Origin: Fidelibacterota bacterium
Lineage (GTDB): Bacteria; Fidelibacterota; UBA8477; JABMPR01
Direction: 5' to 3'
Length of the DNA: 64,000 bases
Assembly (NCBI GenBank): GCA_018673925.1
Contig: JABHBL010000037.1
Location: 33,566 to 97,565, forward strand
The notes beneath the pieces are model-generated. The model did not search any database. It was not told the DNA's origin and was given only the letters and a program-made list of their open reading frames with translations. Made by a program: the position numbers and the translations under genes. Below are positions 1-9,615 of the stretch, piece by piece (the first letter of the stretch is position 1; each line of letters opens with the position of its first letter).

Positions 1-330
1 ATCGGCTACCTGGAAACTAAAACCACCAAGATATAACCATCTGGCAGGATGTCTCAATCCCATTGACTTATTATAGATAAGTACTCCAACCAGCAATAAA
101 TACATACCGATAAGAATGAAGTAGCGGAGATGTCTGAAATATTGATGCGGAAATCTGGAAAAGATGATACCCAATATGACAGCAATGGTACCATTCATCA
201 GGTGGCGTTTTAGATAATGCGATGAATCAGCATGCTGAGATGTGGAAGCTGAGTACATCACTACAGAGCCGGCAACAAAAAGTATAATGACTATAATAAA
301 CAATACTTTATCTAGATGAAAATATTTCAC
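1..330 (-). CDS. ftsW: cell division protein FtsW/RodA/SpoVE family, N-terminal part (truncated by window edge)
   Basis: Own translation from GTG at 330: (M)KYFHLDKVLFIIVIILFVAGSVVMYSASTSQ...SMGLRHPARWLYLGGFSFQVAD. VMYSAS and ARWL..G.F.Q are FtsW hallmarks; GTGA overlap with the murD stop. Not in supplied ORF track. Confidence 0.9.
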   Translation of the reverse strand, partial: MKYFHLDKVLFIIVIILFVAGSVVMYSASTSQHADSSHYLKRHLMNGTIAVILGIIFSRFPHQYFRHLRYFILIGMYLLLVGVLIYNKSMGLRHPARWLYLGGFSFQVAD

Positions 331-1703
331 ATTGTCCACCCTTCATGGGCTTGAATGAGGCTGCGGAAATGATCGCCACGGACTTCAAAATTTTCAAATT
401 GATCAAAACTTGCGCAGGCTGGTGATAGGAGCAGAACATCACCATCTTCACCATGATCGAGACAATAATTGATGGCTGATTCAATGGTATCAACTTTACG
501 AGTTGGTAAGGCTGGGCTGATCTGAGTCTCAATGATATCGGAAGCTGCTCCCACCAGGAGAACTTCTCGAGTTGATGCTCCTAACTGGGAAATCAGGGTT
601 GTGAAATCACCACCCTTGTCCTTGCCACCCAGGATAAGCCATAGAGGCTGAGGAAAGCTGTGAATTGCCACTTCAGTTGAAGCAATGTTGGTAGCTTTTG
701 AATCATTGTAACAGCGGATGCCCTTGATTTTACCTACATACTCAATTCGATGGGGAACTGCAGAAAAAGTCATGAGTCCTTGAGCCAATATTTCTGGATC
801 GGTGATAAAATCCATGACTGAAGCGACAGCGGCCAGGGCGTTGCTTAAATTGTGCTTTCCTGGTAGAGGTAGTGCTTTGGCAGGTAGAATAGGGCTCCAT
901 TCGCCATCCTGCATGATACCGATAATACCTTCTGCTAGCATGGCATCACCACCGGAGGGACTGGAAACTGAAAAATAACGGCTTTCATCGACAATGAGGT
1001 CATGACGAGACAATTCTGGATCGTCCCTGTTGATAACGGCAGTACAGGTTTCGTCTAAATTTCTCAACATCCCCAGTTTTGATTCATAATAGGCCGTCAG
1101 ACTTGGATACCGGTCAAGATGATCGGGTGTAAGATTCAGAATCACGGCGACATTTGGTTTGAAGGTGTCGATATTGTCTAACTGAAAACTACTGACCTCT
1201 AAAACAAAGATGGGTTTTGTCGATTCTTGTTTCAGACTATCTACGAGCACTTCGGACGCAGCCACACCCACATTTCCACCGAGGAAACTGTCATATCCGG
1301 CAGTTTTTAGCAGATGGTGAATAATATTTACAGTGGTTGTCTTGCCATTTGATCCAGTAACAGCAATAATTGGGGCATCGATAAACCAGGAAGTGAGCTC
1401 AATTTCGGAGTAGAGGGGAATATCCTTGCTTCTGATCTTTTGGATGATATCAGCATTTTCAGGGATACCTGGACTCACAACCACAAAATCACTTTCCAGG
1501 ACATCAGGAGAATGGTAGCCAAATTCGAATTCAGCTTCGATGTCGCTCAGAATCTGACGTTTTTCAGCATCAAACTTATCAGCATCGAATTCGCTGACGA
1601 GAACTTTTGCTCCAAAATGTCGGAGTAAACGTGCTGCACCCATGGCAGAACGTTGGCTGCCCAGGACGGTGACGTTTTTACCAGTAATGTCAGATGTATT
1701 CAT
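327..1703 (-). CDS. murD: UDP-N-acetylmuramoyl-L-alanine--D-glutamate ligase
   Basis: Mur ligase GSNGKTTT P-loop, N-terminal Rossmann domain, position in dcw cluster. Confidence 0.95.
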   Translation of the reverse strand: MNTSDITGKNVTVLGSQRSAMGAARLLRHFGAKVLVSEFDADKFDAEKRQILSDIEAEFEFGYHSPDVLESDFVVVSPGIPENADIIQKIRSKDIPLYSEIELTSWFIDAPIIAVTGSNGKTTTVNIIHHLLKTAGYDSFLGGNVGVAASEVLVDSLKQESTKPIFVLEVSSFQLDNIDTFKPNVAVILNLTPDHLDRYPSLTAYYESKLGMLRNLDETCTAVINRDDPELSRHDLIVDESRYFSVSSPSGGDAMLAEGIIGIMQDGEWSPILPAKALPLPGKHNLSNALAAVASVMDFITDPEILAQGLMTFSAVPHRIEYVGKIKGIRCYNDSKATNIASTEVAIHSFPQPLWLILGGKDKGGDFTTLISQLGASTREVLLVGAASDIIETQISPALPTRKVDTIESAINYCLDHGEDGDVLLLSPACASFDQFENFEVRGDHFRSLIQAHEGWTM

Positions 1704-1704
1704 A

Positions 1705-2814
1705 TTACCTGATCTTAAATGTTGTCAGTGTTAAAAAGGCAAACAGGATTCCCATGATCCAGAATCGAATCACAACTTTATTCTCGTCCCAACCCTTGAG
1801 TTCAAAATGGTGGTGTATCGGTGCCATGCGAAATAGACGCCGGCCTTCACCATATTTCTTTTTTGTATATTTGAAATAGCGCACTTGAATGATCACAGAG
1901 ATGGACTCAATGATGAAGACACCACCTGCAAAAGGCAGCAGGAACTCTTTCTTCAGCATGACCGCCACCGCCCCAAGTGCGGCACCAAGAGCCAGCGATC
2001 CGGTATCACCCATAAAGACCTCTGCAGGTCGGGCGTTGTACCAGAGAAAACCAAGCGAAGCTCCAATAAGTGCCGCACAAAAGACAGTGAGCTCTCCTGC
2101 ACTAGGGAGATATATGATATTTAAATATTGACTAAAATCTGCACGACCTGTGATATAGGCGATGCCAGCAAAAACCGCCGCTGCAATAGCCATAAGACCT
2201 GAAGCCAGACCATCCAGACCATCACTGAGGTTGACAGAATTGGAGGTGGCAGTAATCACAAAAATGACAAAGGGGATGTATATCCATGCAGACTGCAAAT
2301 CGAAAACCAGATCCTTGAAGAAGGGGAGGGTAGTTGCAGTTTCAACGCCGGAAAATTCAGGATGGAGAACCATCACTGCACCCAAAAATAAACCTAGACT
2401 AATTTGACCCAGAAGTTTGTAGCGGGCGATGAGACCTTTTTTAGATTTTTTAACCGCTTTCAGGTAATCATCTATAAACCCGACGATACCCATCCAAAGC
2501 ACTGAAACGACCATCATTTGGATGTATACATTGTCTAGCCTACCAAACAACAGGGTGGGTACCAGAATGGCACCAATGATTATAAGACCACCCATGGTAG
2601 GGGTCCCGGCCTTGGCAGAGTGGCTTTGAGGACCATCAGTTCGAATGGTTTCCCCAATTTGCATTCCATGCAATTTTTTGATGATCCATGGGCCCACGAT
2701 AAAGGAAAACAACACAGCGGTAATAGCGGCGCTGGCCGAGCGGAAGGAGATATAACGGAATACATTCAATGCAGAGAAATATTCTTGTAGGGGCAACAGT
2801 AAATGATATAACAT
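1705..2814 (-). CDS. mraY: phospho-N-acetylmuramoyl-pentapeptide-transferase
   Basis: GTPTMGG, NSVNLSDGLDGLASG, FMGDTGSLALG, PIHHHFE motifs. Confidence 0.97.
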   Translation of the reverse strand: MLYHLLLPLQEYFSALNVFRYISFRSASAAITAVLFSFIVGPWIIKKLHGMQIGETIRTDGPQSHSAKAGTPTMGGLIIIGAILVPTLLFGRLDNVYIQMMVVSVLWMGIVGFIDDYLKAVKKSKKGLIARYKLLGQISLGLFLGAVMVLHPEFSGVETATTLPFFKDLVFDLQSAWIYIPFVIFVITATSNSVNLSDGLDGLASGLMAIAAAVFAGIAYITGRADFSQYLNIIYLPSAGELTVFCAALIGASLGFLWYNARPAEVFMGDTGSLALGAALGAVAVMLKKEFLLPFAGGVFIIESISVIIQVRYFKYTKKKYGEGRRLFRMAPIHHHFELKGWDENKVVIRFWIMGILFAFLTLTTFKIR

Positions 2815-4181
2815 TAGATGTTTTCCTTATAGGCATTGACATAATCTTCCAGCTGCATTCCGCGAGAACCTTTTAGATAAACCAGATCACCGGGCTTCAC
2901 TTCGTCTAGAAAATGTTGGAGTGATTTTGCTTTGTTATTGTTGTAATACAGAGACCTAAAGCCTTGTTCTTTAAGATGATGAGCAGAGTTAGCAACTTCC
3001 TCACCAAATAAAATGATATGATCAAATCTGGCTTTCAGCATTTGGGCAGCAGCACTTATATGCGATTCGATACTCTGAACGCCCAATTCCAGCATGTCGG
3101 CAAAGATCAGGATTTTACGAGCGGAACTGTTTATTTCAGACATGGTTTCAAAGCCGGCTTTGGCACTTGCAGGATTGGCGTTGTAGGCATCATTGTAAAA
3201 ATGAACACCGCCAACTTCTTCGTGCTGCATACGTCCAGCTTCACCAGAATAATCTTCAAGGGCTTCCTGAAGCTGATCGAAGCGAATTCCATTTTGTAAA
3301 GAGATAGTAGCTGCAGCGGCTGCATTAAGAGCGATAGCCTTACCAGGTTGACCCAAATGAGCAGAGTATTTCCTGAATTGAAGGTCATAACATCCTGTTT
3401 TATCAGGTCCAGTCATCGTGAAACTGCGCTCGGTTTCTTTTTTAAAGCTATAGGGCACATGATTGGTGCAACCCTGACCTAATTCAGCCACCCGTTCATC
3501 ATCCAGATTCACAAAGGCGCGCCCACCATTTGCTCCCAGATATTGAAATAGTTCACCCTTGGTTGCTTGAATAGTTTCGATGTCATTGAAAAACTCAGTG
3601 TGCGCCAAACTGATATTGGTAATAGTACCTTGATCTGGCAGTGCAATATTACATAGATACCGGATGTCACCTTTTTGACTGGCGCCCATTTCAATAACTG
3701 CCATCTCGTGGGATTTATTCAATTTTAAAAGGGTCAATGGTAAACCAATATGATTATTAAAATTACCATCTGTTGAGAGCACGGAGAAGCGCTTGCTAAG
3801 AATATGCGTAAGCAAGTTCTTGGTGGATGTTTTTCCATTTGTCCCCGTAATCGCGATGAGGGGTATCTTAAAAAGTTTCCGGTGTGCAGTGGCAAGGTCA
3901 GCAAGAGATTTGACCGGATCCTCTGTCATTATCAGAGGGATGGAAGCGTCCCAATCTTCACATCCGTCCCAGGAAGTGGAGGCCATGACTGCTGAAGCGC
4001 CACGGGAAATGGCTTTTGGGATAAAGTCATGACCATCCACTTGGGAACCGATAAATGCAACGAAGAGGTCTCCGGCATTTAAGCTTCGAGTATCAATACT
4101 GACACCGGTAATGGGGGACATGATGGCCCCCTTAATGTTTACATCAGGGAGCGACGTAATGGTATTAGGCAGAATAGCCAT
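2814..4181 (-). CDS. murF: UDP-N-acetylmuramoyl-tripeptide--D-alanyl-D-alanine ligase
   Basis: GTNGKTSTKN P-loop, NDAYNANPASAKAG motif, dcw context. Confidence 0.95.
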   Translation of the reverse strand: MAILPNTITSLPDVNIKGAIMSPITGVSIDTRSLNAGDLFVAFIGSQVDGHDFIPKAISRGASAVMASTSWDGCEDWDASIPLIMTEDPVKSLADLATAHRKLFKIPLIAITGTNGKTSTKNLLTHILSKRFSVLSTDGNFNNHIGLPLTLLKLNKSHEMAVIEMGASQKGDIRYLCNIALPDQGTITNISLAHTEFFNDIETIQATKGELFQYLGANGGRAFVNLDDERVAELGQGCTNHVPYSFKKETERSFTMTGPDKTGCYDLQFRKYSAHLGQPGKAIALNAAAAATISLQNGIRFDQLQEALEDYSGEAGRMQHEEVGGVHFYNDAYNANPASAKAGFETMSEINSSARKILIFADMLELGVQSIESHISAAAQMLKARFDHIILFGEEVANSAHHLKEQGFRSLYYNNNKAKSLQHFLDEVKPGDLVYLKGSRGMQLEDYVNAYKENI

Positions 4182-5637
4182 GCTGCTCCATGAATTGATC
4201 TACAATTGTCATATCACTAAAAGGTTTGCGTTCACCCATGATTTCCTGGTAAGGCTCGTGGCCCTTGCCCAATACGGCGACGATATCGCCGGGCTCAGCC
4301 TCGAGTAAGGCAGCGTTTATGGCCTCAGTTCGATCCTGAATGATGCTATAATTTGACCGCTCTCCGCAACCTGCTATTATTTCCTGGATGATGTTGAGAG
4401 GTGCTTCCGTTCGTGGATTATCATCGGTGATAATGGCTTTGCTTGAAAGTCGAGTGGCAATTTCACCCATAATTGGTCGCTTACCCTTATCCCTGTCGCC
4501 ACCACAACCAAAAACAGTGATGAGACGATTGTCTGGATAGGATTCAGCCAGAGTAGATAGTACTGTTTTCATGGCATCAGGGGTATGGGCATAGTCCACA
4601 AAGACCTGAAATGGGGCCTGGTTAACAATCTTTTCCAATCGACCAGGTACCATGGGGAGCGATTTGGCTGAGAGCTCCACCTTTTCAATATCACACTCCA
4701 ACTCTATGGCCGCAGCATAGGCTGCCAGAAAATTATAATAGTTGAAGGTCCCAACCGTGTTTACCTGTACAACTCTTTGTCCATAGGGAGTATCCAGGGT
4801 AAGTTCAACACCGTGTCTGTTAATTGAATGGTCTAGAATTCTGTATTCAGCATTAGAGTTATAGCCATAGCGGATGATTTTCGCTACACAGACTTCGATT
4901 ATTCTTTCTGCATGGGGATCATCCATATTCACAATAGCCACAGATTCTTTTGGCAGCCCCTTGAAAAGCAATTGTTTGGCAGCAAGGTAGTCTTCCAGGG
5001 AACCATGATAATCCAGATGATCCTGAGTGAGATTGGTATAGACTGCGACATCAAAAGTGAGACCGTCTACACGGTTTTGTGAAAGTGCGTGCGAGGAAAC
5101 CTCAAGCGTCACTGCTTTGGCTCCGTGAGCCACAAATTCAGCTAAAATTTCATATAAATTAGCAGACTCTGGTGTGGTATGCATGAGATCAATGTCCACA
5201 TCATCCATCTGGGCGCCAGTAGTACCGATGCGTCCCGCTTTAGATCCACTTTTATCGAGGAGATGCTGTACAAAATAATTTGTTGTGGTTTTGCCATTTG
5301 TTCCCGTGATGGCAACCAGCTTCAAACCCTCTTCAGGGTGTCCAAAATAGGTTGAGGCGATAACAGGCAATGCCAATCTGGAATCTTGTACCAATATTGA
5401 AACTATATTTTCTGGGATGACAAAATCTGAGCGATCATATACGATGACCTGAGCACCATTTTCTATGGCTGTATAGATAAAATCATGACCATCAGTAATG
5501 AGACCACGAACTGCGATAAATAGATGTCCCTGTTGAACCTGTCTAGAATCATAGCTGATACCTGTGACTTCGGTTTTCAGATCACCGCCTGCTTCTAAAA
5601 TATCTGGAACCTGATTTATGATATTAGTCAATTGCAT
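4165..5637 (-). CDS. murE: UDP-N-acetylmuramoyl-L-alanyl-D-glutamate--2,6-diaminopimelate ligase
   Basis: GTNGKTTTNYF; DDNPRTE (DNPR motif typical of meso-DAP-specific MurE); dcw context. Confidence 0.95.
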   Translation of the reverse strand: MQLTNIINQVPDILEAGGDLKTEVTGISYDSRQVQQGHLFIAVRGLITDGHDFIYTAIENGAQVIVYDRSDFVIPENIVSILVQDSRLALPVIASTYFGHPEEGLKLVAITGTNGKTTTNYFVQHLLDKSGSKAGRIGTTGAQMDDVDIDLMHTTPESANLYEILAEFVAHGAKAVTLEVSSHALSQNRVDGLTFDVAVYTNLTQDHLDYHGSLEDYLAAKQLLFKGLPKESVAIVNMDDPHAERIIEVCVAKIIRYGYNSNAEYRILDHSINRHGVELTLDTPYGQRVVQVNTVGTFNYYNFLAAYAAAIELECDIEKVELSAKSLPMVPGRLEKIVNQAPFQVFVDYAHTPDAMKTVLSTLAESYPDNRLITVFGCGGDRDKGKRPIMGEIATRLSSKAIITDDNPRTEAPLNIIQEIIAGCGERSNYSIIQDRTEAINAALLEAEPGDIVAVLGKGHEPYQEIMGERKPFSDMTIVDQFMEQHGYSA

Positions 5638-7610
5638 TATTCACCCAAATAGATTTCTACAGATTGACCTGTTTTAAGTGTTTTTCCCGCAGCTGGTACT
5701 TGCCTGATGACTCGTCCACTTCCGTGGGGGATTGGCTTAAGTCCCATGGCATAAAGCCCTGAAAGACTCATCTTCAGGCTCATACCCTTTAAATCGGGCA
5801 TGGTGACTTGAGCAGCGTTGACTTTTAGGACTGGGAGAGAGGCGCTCAGTAACTGACCCTGAAGTGACCGTTTCGCTTCATTGATACTTTCATCTCTGTC
5901 TTTTGGTACAGAGGCCTGTAGGTAAGGCTCTGCATCTCGCCCCTTAAGATTGTATATCCGACGATAAATTTCCTTGGCTATTGGAGCTGCCACCATACCG
6001 CCGGTGTAACCGCCTGATCTGGGGTGATCCACGGTAACGATCAATGTGTATTCAGGATCATCAGAGGGATAAAAACTGGCGAATGAAGCAATATATTCAC
6101 TTACGTATTTGCCATTTTTCAATTTTTTAGCAGTACCAGTCTTGCCAGCAATTTTCAGGTTGGGCAGAAATGCTTTATTCCCTGTCCCTTGTGAGACAGC
6201 TTTCTCAAGAATATCAGACATGGTATGCATGGTCTTTTCCGAGGCGACACGGCGCAATGCATCCATACGGTCAATTTTTTGCTCATGACCTTTAGGTGTT
6301 TTGAGTTTTTGGATAAGCTGTGGTTTCATAAGTACACCACCGTTTCCAATGGCGGAGTAGGCCATGGCCATCTGAAGTGTTGTCACAGAGACTTCATAGC
6401 CGATAGCGATTTCTGATTTTGATAATTCAGACCAGCTCTTATTGTTTTTAAGAGAACCGCTGCTCTCATAGGGGAATTGAATGCCACTTTTTTCGCTGAA
6501 TCCAAATTTCCTGGCAGTATTAAACATTTTTGATTCATCAAGGACTTGAACTGCTTTAATGATTCCGATATTGGATGAATTTTGCAGAACTTCTGCAAAG
6601 GTCAGGTTGTCAAAAGATTTCCAATCCTTTACATCTATCCCATGAATTGAGTATTTGCCACCCTCACAATCAAAAACGTCCATGGGGTGGACTTTGTTTT
6701 CTTCAATCAGCGCTGTAGCACCAACCACCTTGAATGTGGAACCTGGTTCAAAGGCTGACATGATTGGGTGGGCAATCAGGGATGCTTCAGTGATTTTTGC
6801 TCGAGAATTGGGATTAAAGGTCGGTATGTTGGCCAGGGCCAGGATTTCGCCCGTATTTGGATCAACCAGAATTGCTTCAGCTTTATCTGCTTTATGCTTT
6901 TCTACTGCCTCACGCAATTCTTCTTCGATAATAATTTGTATGTCTACATCAATTGTGAGAAAACAATCATCACCATTAATGGGTTTTTGTTCCCTAAATC
7001 CACCCCTGATTCTGGTGTTTCCATGACCATCAGAACCAAGTTCTCTCCAACCATCAATTCCAGCCAGTTGATGATTGTAATGATCTTCCAGGCCCGATAA
7101 TCCATGGTTTTCAGTTCCGACAAAACCAAGTAAGGGGGCCGCTACATCACCATAGGGATAATAGCGTCGCACGTTGGACTGAACCTGGACACCAATAGGG
7201 AGGGGACTCTGGCTTAATTCGCGACCAATTAACGGATTCACGTCTTTCTCCAGATAGACAAATGACTTTTTGGTTTTGAGTTTGTTTAGATAGTAGCGTT
7301 TAGATTTGTTGAATGTTTTACTAAACAGTCTGGCGACGGCATCCTTATCCTTCACTTGAGCAGGGTGAGCTGCAAATGTGAAATGCTCTATGTTATCGGT
7401 GAGTTTTTTGCCGTTCCGATCATAAAAATTTCCACGTAATGGTGATATAGCTACCTTGTCTTCAAATTGAGATTGGAGAGCCGTACCAAGATTGTCAGGA
7501 TCAATCACTTGGATATAAAACATCTTGAGCACCAGGGCAGCCCAGACCATGATGGAGGTAACCACTACGAAAATGTAGCGTCCTCGAAATTTTTTATAGG
7601 TCATACTCAT
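5637..7610 (-). CDS. ftsI: peptidoglycan D,D-transpeptidase FtsI / PBP2-like with C-terminal PASTA domain
   Basis: SxxK (GSTFK), SSN, KTGTAKK active-site motifs; C-terminal VTMPDLKGMS...VIRQVPAAGKTLKTGQSVEIYLGE PASTA-like; dcw context. Confidence 0.93.
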   Translation of the reverse strand: MSMTYKKFRGRYIFVVVTSIMVWAALVLKMFYIQVIDPDNLGTALQSQFEDKVAISPLRGNFYDRNGKKLTDNIEHFTFAAHPAQVKDKDAVARLFSKTFNKSKRYYLNKLKTKKSFVYLEKDVNPLIGRELSQSPLPIGVQVQSNVRRYYPYGDVAAPLLGFVGTENHGLSGLEDHYNHQLAGIDGWRELGSDGHGNTRIRGGFREQKPINGDDCFLTIDVDIQIIIEEELREAVEKHKADKAEAILVDPNTGEILALANIPTFNPNSRAKITEASLIAHPIMSAFEPGSTFKVVGATALIEENKVHPMDVFDCEGGKYSIHGIDVKDWKSFDNLTFAEVLQNSSNIGIIKAVQVLDESKMFNTARKFGFSEKSGIQFPYESSGSLKNNKSWSELSKSEIAIGYEVSVTTLQMAMAYSAIGNGGVLMKPQLIQKLKTPKGHEQKIDRMDALRRVASEKTMHTMSDILEKAVSQGTGNKAFLPNLKIAGKTGTAKKLKNGKYVSEYIASFASFYPSDDPEYTLIVTVDHPRSGGYTGGMVAAPIAKEIYRRIYNLKGRDAEPYLQASVPKDRDESINEAKRSLQGQLLSASLPVLKVNAAQVTMPDLKGMSLKMSLSGLYAMGLKPIPHGSGRVIRQVPAAGKTLKTGQSVEIYLGE

Positions 7611-7906
7611 TTGAGCTTGACCCTGACTTCCCGTGTTTCAGGGTCTGGCTGGATAAGGCCCAGCTTTTCCCGAGCAAGTTTGGAGAGTTTATCTGGTCGA
7701 TGAAGGCGATTCCGCTCGCTTTGCACCAGATTGTATTCGCCACGTAGTTTGATTTCACTGGTACGAAGTGAATCCAGCTTCAATTCGCTGGCTCTAACCT
7801 CTTCACCAAGCCATATATAGAGAAAGAGTAAACTTGCTACCACAGGGATCATTCCGATATAGAGAATCGTCTTAAGGATTTCGCTACGAGTTTCAGTCTG
7901 CCGCAT
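7607..7906 (-). CDS. ftsL: FtsL-like septum protein (ORF to 7981; likely start Met26 MRQTETRSEILK)
   Basis: Short bitopic protein (one TM plus coiled coil, ...KLSKLAREKLGL) between rsmH and ftsI; start re-chosen because the upstream part lies inside rsmH. Confidence 0.75.
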   Translation of the reverse strand: MRQTETRSEILKTILYIGMIPVVASLLFLYIWLGEEVRASELKLDSLRTSEIKLRGEYNLVQSERNRLHRPDKLSKLAREKLGLIQPDPETREVRVKLK

Positions 7907-8843
7907 GCGACGTCCTTTCAGCAACCCGAAGTTTTGCACTGCGTGCCCGTGGATTTGATTCGGATTCCTCCTTGCTGGCAATAACTGGCTTCCCAGAAAT
8001 TCGCTTGAGGAGGGGGATTTTTATTTCGCTATCATGCATGCCAGGTTGTCGTGGAATATCCTGAGACAGATCGCGGAAATGGTTTTTCACCATGCGATCT
8101 TCCAATGAGTGGTAGGAGATAACTGCAAGACGACCGCCAGGGGCCAATACTTGAATTGCCGTATTCAGAACGGTCTCCAAAACTTCCATTTCTCGATTGA
8201 CTTCTATTCTGAAGGCCTGGAATACGCGGGCGAGAGACTTATTTCGAAACCGTGGATCAACACAACCTGCTACCGCCTCGCGGAGCTCATCAATTTGCGT
8301 CAATCTCTTATTGGTTCTCATATCCACAATTTTTCGCGCAATCCTGCGGCTATTCCTTTCCTCTCCAAAGCGGTACATGATGTCTGCAAGTTGTTCCTGC
8401 GAGTATTCATTAATAACCGTTTCAGCGGTAAACTCATTTGATCTGTCAAAGCGCATATCCAGTGGACCATCAAGACTGAAAGCGAATCCCCTTTCTGGAT
8501 CATCCAGAGAGAATGAATTCAGTCCAAGATCAAGAAGGATCCCATGGACTTGCGTGAGTTTCAGGTCGTTTAGTACCTGATCCAAATTCTCAAAATTTGT
8601 GCACCTCAGGTGCAGGGTTTGCTTAATTAGGGAAGTGTCGAATTGTGCGAGGGCAGATTCATCCTGATCGATACCGATCAGTGTTGCATCAGCATTTAAC
8701 AGTAAGGATATAGCTTTGGAGTGTCCACCGAGACCGAAGGTGCCATCTATGTATACGCCAGATCGATCGTTGATCATCAGCGCGCAAACCTCGTCCACCA
8801 GTACTGGTGTGTGACGAAATTTCGGCTGATTTACCTGATTCAC
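7893..8843 (-). CDS. rsmH: 16S rRNA (cytosine(1402)-N(4))-methyltransferase
   Basis: FRHTPVLVDEV, DGTFGLGGHS, LDLGLNSFSLDDPERGFAF, SYHSLEDRMVKNHF. Confidence 0.97.
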   Translation of the reverse strand: MNQVNQPKFRHTPVLVDEVCALMINDRSGVYIDGTFGLGGHSKAISLLLNADATLIGIDQDESALAQFDTSLIKQTLHLRCTNFENLDQVLNDLKLTQVHGILLDLGLNSFSLDDPERGFAFSLDGPLDMRFDRSNEFTAETVINEYSQEQLADIMYRFGEERNSRRIARKIVDMRTNKRLTQIDELREAVAGCVDPRFRNKSLARVFQAFRIEVNREMEVLETVLNTAIQVLAPGGRLAVISYHSLEDRMVKNHFRDLSQDIPRQPGMHDSEIKIPLLKRISGKPVIASKEESESNPRARSAKLRVAERTSHAAD

Positions 8844-9301
8844 GATGATCGAGTGTACTTGTCAATGGCTTCTATATCCTCAGCATCAAGTTGGAACTCA
8901 GTTTCCTCATAGCGTTTGAGAATGTCCGGATCCCAAATTTCGATTTCGTCGATCATCCCAATAATCACGACTTCTTTGTCAACCCCTGCATGCTGCAGGA
9001 GGTTTGCCGGTATCGCAACGCGACCCTGGCTATCGAATTTCAGGGGGGTGGCAAATCGAGTAGCCTGTCGTTTGTAGGCTCTGTGTGCTCGAAGTTTAGA
9101 AGAAAGCGTTAGTAACTCTTGTTCCTTCTCGCGCCATTTGTCAAGTGAGTATACTGCAATATTCTCTTCTCCCCCTCGTGTCACCACGAAGGTGTCCTCA
9201 CTTGTCTCCGGTAACGCTTTGCGAAATTTCGCAGGAATGTTCAATCGACCTTTTGCATCAATTGAATAACGAAATTCGCCTGTAAATGTGTTAGTTCCCA
9301 T
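8840..9301 (-). CDS. mraZ: transcriptional regulator MraZ
   Basis: Two AbrB/SpoVT-like MraZ halves (F.GEFRYSIDAKGRLNIPAKFR; KFDSQGRVAIPANLL); first gene of dcw cluster. Confidence 0.96.
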   Translation of the reverse strand: MGTNTFTGEFRYSIDAKGRLNIPAKFRKALPETSEDTFVVTRGGEENIAVYSLDKWREKEQELLTLSSKLRAHRAYKRQATRFATPLKFDSQGRVAIPANLLQHAGVDKEVVIIGMIDEIEIWDPDILKRYEETEFQLDAEDIEAIDKYTRSS

Positions 9302-9324
9302 TTCCCGTTTCAGCTTTCTAATAG

Positions 9325-9372
9325 TAGGGATTATTACCCACTATTAACCATAAGTTAGGGATGACAACCCAC
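9325..9372 (-). promoter_or_regulatory. putative MraZ operator: two direct copies of GTGGGT-N4-ATCCCTA, 31-bp period
   Basis: On + strand TAGGGAT-TATT-ACCCAC (9325-9341) and TAGGGAT-GACA-ACCCAC (9356-9372), 24 bp upstream of the mraZ ATG. MraZ is known to bind TGGG-type direct repeats upstream of its own gene. Confidence 0.65.
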
Positions 9373-9538
9373 AAATCAAGAAAAAATGGTAAAATTATAC
9401 GATATAATTCAGTGTGTAGGGTGGAGAAGGTGATGTTTACAGTGCCAAATTATACACTTGAAAAAATGCATAAATATATAAATAACAACATAATACAAAT
9501 TGTTTATGATGAAAAGAATTTACGAGTTGGAGAAGACT

Positions 9539-9566
9539 GTGGGTGAGTTGTGGGTTAAAAACCCAC
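9539..9566. promoter_or_regulatory. distal GTGGGT box cluster with inverted repeat
   Basis: GTGGGT (9539-9544), GTGGGT (9550-9555, 11-bp spacing), perfect inverted repeat GTGGGTT-AAA-AACCCAC (9550-9566). Confidence 0.45.
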
Positions 9567-9615
9567 GCTTTTCCCTTAGATAAGGGTGCTAATTACAAAA
9601 AAAATGGGTAGCGAA

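Noticed and set aside
9361-9546. 61-aa plus-strand ORF in the mraZ upstream region
   Set aside because: Overlaps the regulatory boxes; AT-rich and Lys/Asn/Ile-rich with no RBS or family resemblance; likely chance.
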